A stretch of 34,340 nt of DNA from DATJHM01 sp035493895 (GTDB lineage Bacteria > Chloroflexota > Ktedonobacteria > Ktedonobacterales > Ktedonobacteraceae): assembly GCA_035493895.1 (NCBI GenBank), contig DATJHM010000079.1, forward strand, positions 1 through 34,340, read 5' to 3'. Every line of letters starts with the position of its first letter. Position 1 is the stretch's first letter. A program made the position numbers and the translations under genes. The notes under the pieces are model-generated. The model worked only from the letters and a program-made list of their open reading frames with translations, did not search any database and had not been told where the DNA came from. Shown piece by piece: positions 32,706 through 34,340 of the stretch.

Positions 32706-32756
32706 GCTACGAGAATTTTTATGCTACGAGAACTTTTGTGCTACGAGAATTTTTCC
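32706..32756. repeat. Tandem repeat, 3 x 17 bases
   Basis: Units at 32706-32722, 32723-32739 and 32740-32756 share GCTACGAGAA(T/C)TTTT. They differ at the last two bases and one internal base. Confidence 0.85.
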
Positions 32757-33009
32757 TAAAAAGCTACACTACCTACACGAATGCCGATTTGACCGGGATC
32801 TGCCCCTACACGCCCCCTGCACCAGCGCTACATTTTACCCCTCTATCGATGCGACCCTGTCTCTCTATCAGGGAACATCGTCGCCATGAGAGCTGGGAAG
32901 GAGGTATTTTTGCCTCTTCTCTTATACCTATTCGGCAGGTCATGAGATTTCTGAAGAGTTGATGCGAGATTTGCTTACCAGAATCAGGCCAGAAAGCCCG
33001 TGTCAAATC

Positions 33010-33840
33010 CTAATATCGGTAAGCTATTGTACGCTCCATTCTGCGTAGCGCGGTGTTGACCTCCATGGCGCGCAAGAGAGCACGTACCCAGAGCGGGAAC
33101 CGAGAAAACCCGACCAGTTCGCGTGTTCTGAATTCCTTAATGAGCTCAAGCTTTGGCTCAAGCAGCTTGATGTCCTGCGGATCGTCAAGTCCCCACTTGT
33201 AGGTTGCACCTGTCCCCCCCACATTTGAACCCACTCTTCTCACCACCGAGGGATGGCAGACATCGAAGATTATCTGTCCGCTGGGGAAGTGACCAACCAC
33301 AGCATTGAGGAGCGCTTTCACCTCCGCTTCGCGCAGGTATAGTAGCACCCCCTCGGCGATAAGCAGCGCGGGTCGATCCCGTGGAACCGCGTCCAACCAG
33401 CGCAAATCCTCCAGCGGTGCACCGATCAGCTGATAGGAGTCCCGTTCGGGAAACAATTGGCGGCGCAGGTCGATCACATCCGGGTAATCCACGTCGAACC
33501 AACAGACATCGGCAGGCGGATCGATGCGGAAAACACGGCTGTCCATGCCGCAGCCCAGGTGCAGCACCGTCGCATCTGGGTGATCTGCCAGATAGCGAGC
33601 CGTCAGGAGATCGAAGGTTGCGGCGCGGGTAGCAATAATCGTGCACCCGATATCACCTATCAGTCTCCAACCTATTCCCCCGTAGCGCTTGCGGATATCG
33701 TAATCAATATGCCGCATCGCTTCTTCAGCCCAGGGGTCGTGCAAGATGGGATTTTTCCATTGGCTCTGGATAGCTCGACCGTTCAAGGTCATAAGCATCG
33801 TTTCTTTTTCTTTTGTAAAGTGGATCTTATCAGTTGTCAT
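33010..33840 (-). CDS. Class I SAM-dependent methyltransferase, LCM/TcmP-like family, 276 aa
   Basis: Member of the leucine carboxyl methyltransferase-like group that includes polyketide O-methyltransferases such as TcmP. SAM-binding motif I reads VLHLGCGMDSRVFRID, followed by the acidic end of strand 2 (WFDVDYPDVIDLRR). LLIAEGVLLYL is the post-motif, and IIFDVCHPSVVRRVG lies in the C-terminal half. The N-terminus (FTKEKETMLMTLNGRAIQSQ) matches the family lid. The ATG at 33840 has GGGAG ahead of it; the frame opens at a TTG at 33873. Its first 11 bases overlap the end of the TetR-type gene, so it is the second gene of a two-gene unit. Members methylate small molecules or carboxyl groups; the substrate is unknown. 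Confidence 0.85.
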   Translation of the reverse strand: MTTDKIHFTKEKETMLMTLNGRAIQSQWKNPILHDPWAEEAMRHIDYDIRKRYGGIGWRLIGDIGCTIIATRAATFDLLTARYLADHPDATVLHLGCGMDSRVFRIDPPADVCWFDVDYPDVIDLRRQLFPERDSYQLIGAPLEDLRWLDAVPRDRPALLIAEGVLLYLREAEVKALLNAVVGHFPSGQIIFDVCHPSVVRRVGSNVGGTGATYKWGLDDPQDIKLLEPKLELIKEFRTRELVGFSRFPLWVRALLRAMEVNTALRRMERTIAYRY

Positions 33841-34340
33841 TGGTTGCTCTCCCTGCCGTATTGTTGGCTCCAAGAAACTGTGCCTGCGCCTCTTCGATTT
33901 TCCGGCGCATCATCGCTTTCCCTGCTTCGAGGTTCGTCCCCTCTGAAGGCGTGAGCAAGCGCTCACATAGCTCGGCCACTGTTTCCACCAACTCATCAAA
34001 AGATGGCTGGTCCGGCCTGTTGGGATCATCAAGAGGTGCTCGCATGTGAGAAGAGAGTGCCTGAAGGATGGAAGGAGTCAGAGCATCCAGGATGAAAGCA
34101 ATGGCTCTCGTGTTGATGTCCTGACGAACGGCTCCGACCTCTTGCATCGCCTGGAGATAATCCCGTGTCGGACCAGGATCAGGTGGCCAATATGCGAAAA
34201 AATTGCCTGGCCTGTGGAGATATTTACCAAACGTCTGCTCATCTCGCGTATACATCGCAGTCATCAATGGTAGCTGCTTGAGGGCAACGAGGAGCCCCCG
34301 ATAGACGCTGGCGACCGTGCCACCCAGAGGATCACTATCG
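33830..34340 (-). CDS. TetR-family regulator, C-terminal part (cut by right window edge)
   Basis: An open frame enters from the right edge and runs 169 codons to the stop at 33830. The helical make-up (DPLGGTVASVYRGLLVALKQ at the start of what is visible, then YLHRPGNFFAYWPPD, DYLQAMQEVGAVRQDINTRAIAFILDAL and FDELVETVAELCERLL) matches the ligand-binding part of TetR-type regulators, where a phrase like GAVRxDINxRAIAF is common. The helix-turn-helix would lie outside the window, so the call rests on the C-terminal pattern. It overlaps the methyltransferase start by 11 bases and probably regulates that gene as well as itself. Confidence 0.7.
   Translation of the reverse strand, partial: DSDPLGGTVASVYRGLLVALKQLPLMTAMYTRDEQTFGKYLHRPGNFFAYWPPDPGPTRDYLQAMQEVGAVRQDINTRAIAFILDALTPSILQALSSHMRAPLDDPNRPDQPSFDELVETVAELCERLLTPSEGTNLEAGKAMMRRKIEEAQAQFLGANNTAGRATNDN

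Larger units (their letters stand above)
32401..32816. repeat. Diverged direct-repeat pair flanking the island
   Basis: Segments 32401-32466 and 32751-32816 align over about 65 bases at roughly 70 percent by eye. They share GCTACA, CCTACAC, TGAC, GGGA and CCCTACAC in the same order. They enclose the other repeats, as if an ancestral unit had been duplicated and filled in. Confidence 0.5.
32272..33009. other. 738-base non-coding repeat island
   Basis: No convincing gene. From left: an imperfect terminator-like inverted repeat GACAGGCA/TGCCTGTC (32292-32299 and 32318-32325), a diverged direct-repeat pair (32401-32466 and 32751-32816), one copy of the 36-base hairpin unit (32558-32597), two 47-base units, and three 17-base units. 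It then runs into the 3-prime end of the methyltransferase gene. The short frames across it are produced by the repeats. Confidence 0.6.

Noticed and set aside
32411..32962. Small frames of 87-139 codons in the repeat island
   Set aside because: They read straight through tandem repeats in several frames and show no protein-like pattern.

Overview
The window looks like chromosomal DNA of a soil-type, filament-forming Chloroflexota of the Ktedonobacteria group. This is an inference from gene content and style: very large LuxR-type ATPase/TPR regulators, a Uma2 protein, a family-5 solute-binding ABC system next to a GH1 enzyme, lipoprotein-type secreted proteins and moderate GC. No rRNA, tRNA, CRISPR array, insertion sequence or phage gene was seen. 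About 24 genes are supported, two of them cut by the window ends.

Left part (1-8.3 kb): the start of an endonuclease III-like gene (minus, cut by the left edge) lies back to back with a P-type cation ATPase. A Uma2-family protein follows, with an Asn in place of the usual first catalytic Asp. Then comes a leftward four-gene operon: class II ketose-bisphosphate aldolase, HAD phosphatase, DhaL, DhaK. It starts at a 541-base regulatory region that carries a recurring 8-mer (TTGTGTAA) and also serves a divergent metal-dependent cyclase/hydrolase. The operon has kinase, aldolase and phosphatase parts but no DhaM, so it may process a ketose rather than simply dihydroxyacetone.

Middle (8.3-13.2 kb): a secreted L,D-transpeptidase lipoprotein, an unrecognised small protein, a two-pore-helix-type ion channel with a non-canonical filter, and a Gfo/Idh/MocA dehydrogenase.

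Sugar locus (13.2-26.3 kb): a rightward operon galT - FIG/inositol-monophosphatase-like - galactokinase-like gene sits behind a good sigma70-type promoter. It converges on a leftward set: LacI regulator, family-5 binding lipoprotein, two permeases, two ATPases, GH1 glycosidase. Read together, the set would import a beta-linked oligosaccharide, split it with GH1 and route released galactose (or a related sugar) into the Leloir route. The kinase carries the signature of the plant L-arabinokinase domain rather than classical GalK, so its sugar is open.

Right part (26.5-34.3 kb): two consecutive LuxR-type signal-transduction ATPases share an N-terminal domain of about 80 residues that I cannot name. 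The second has lost the usual TPR region. A 738-base non-coding island built of nested tandem repeats follows, then an S-adenosylmethionine-dependent methyltransferase overlapped by a TetR-type regulator that runs off the right edge.

Repeats are a theme: tandem duplications with periods of 17, 20, 32, 36, 47 and 53 bases all lie in intergenic DNA. One hairpin-forming 36-base unit occurs three times inside the transporter operon and once more, slightly diverged, 9.4 kb away. A 130-base inverted-repeat element sits before galT.
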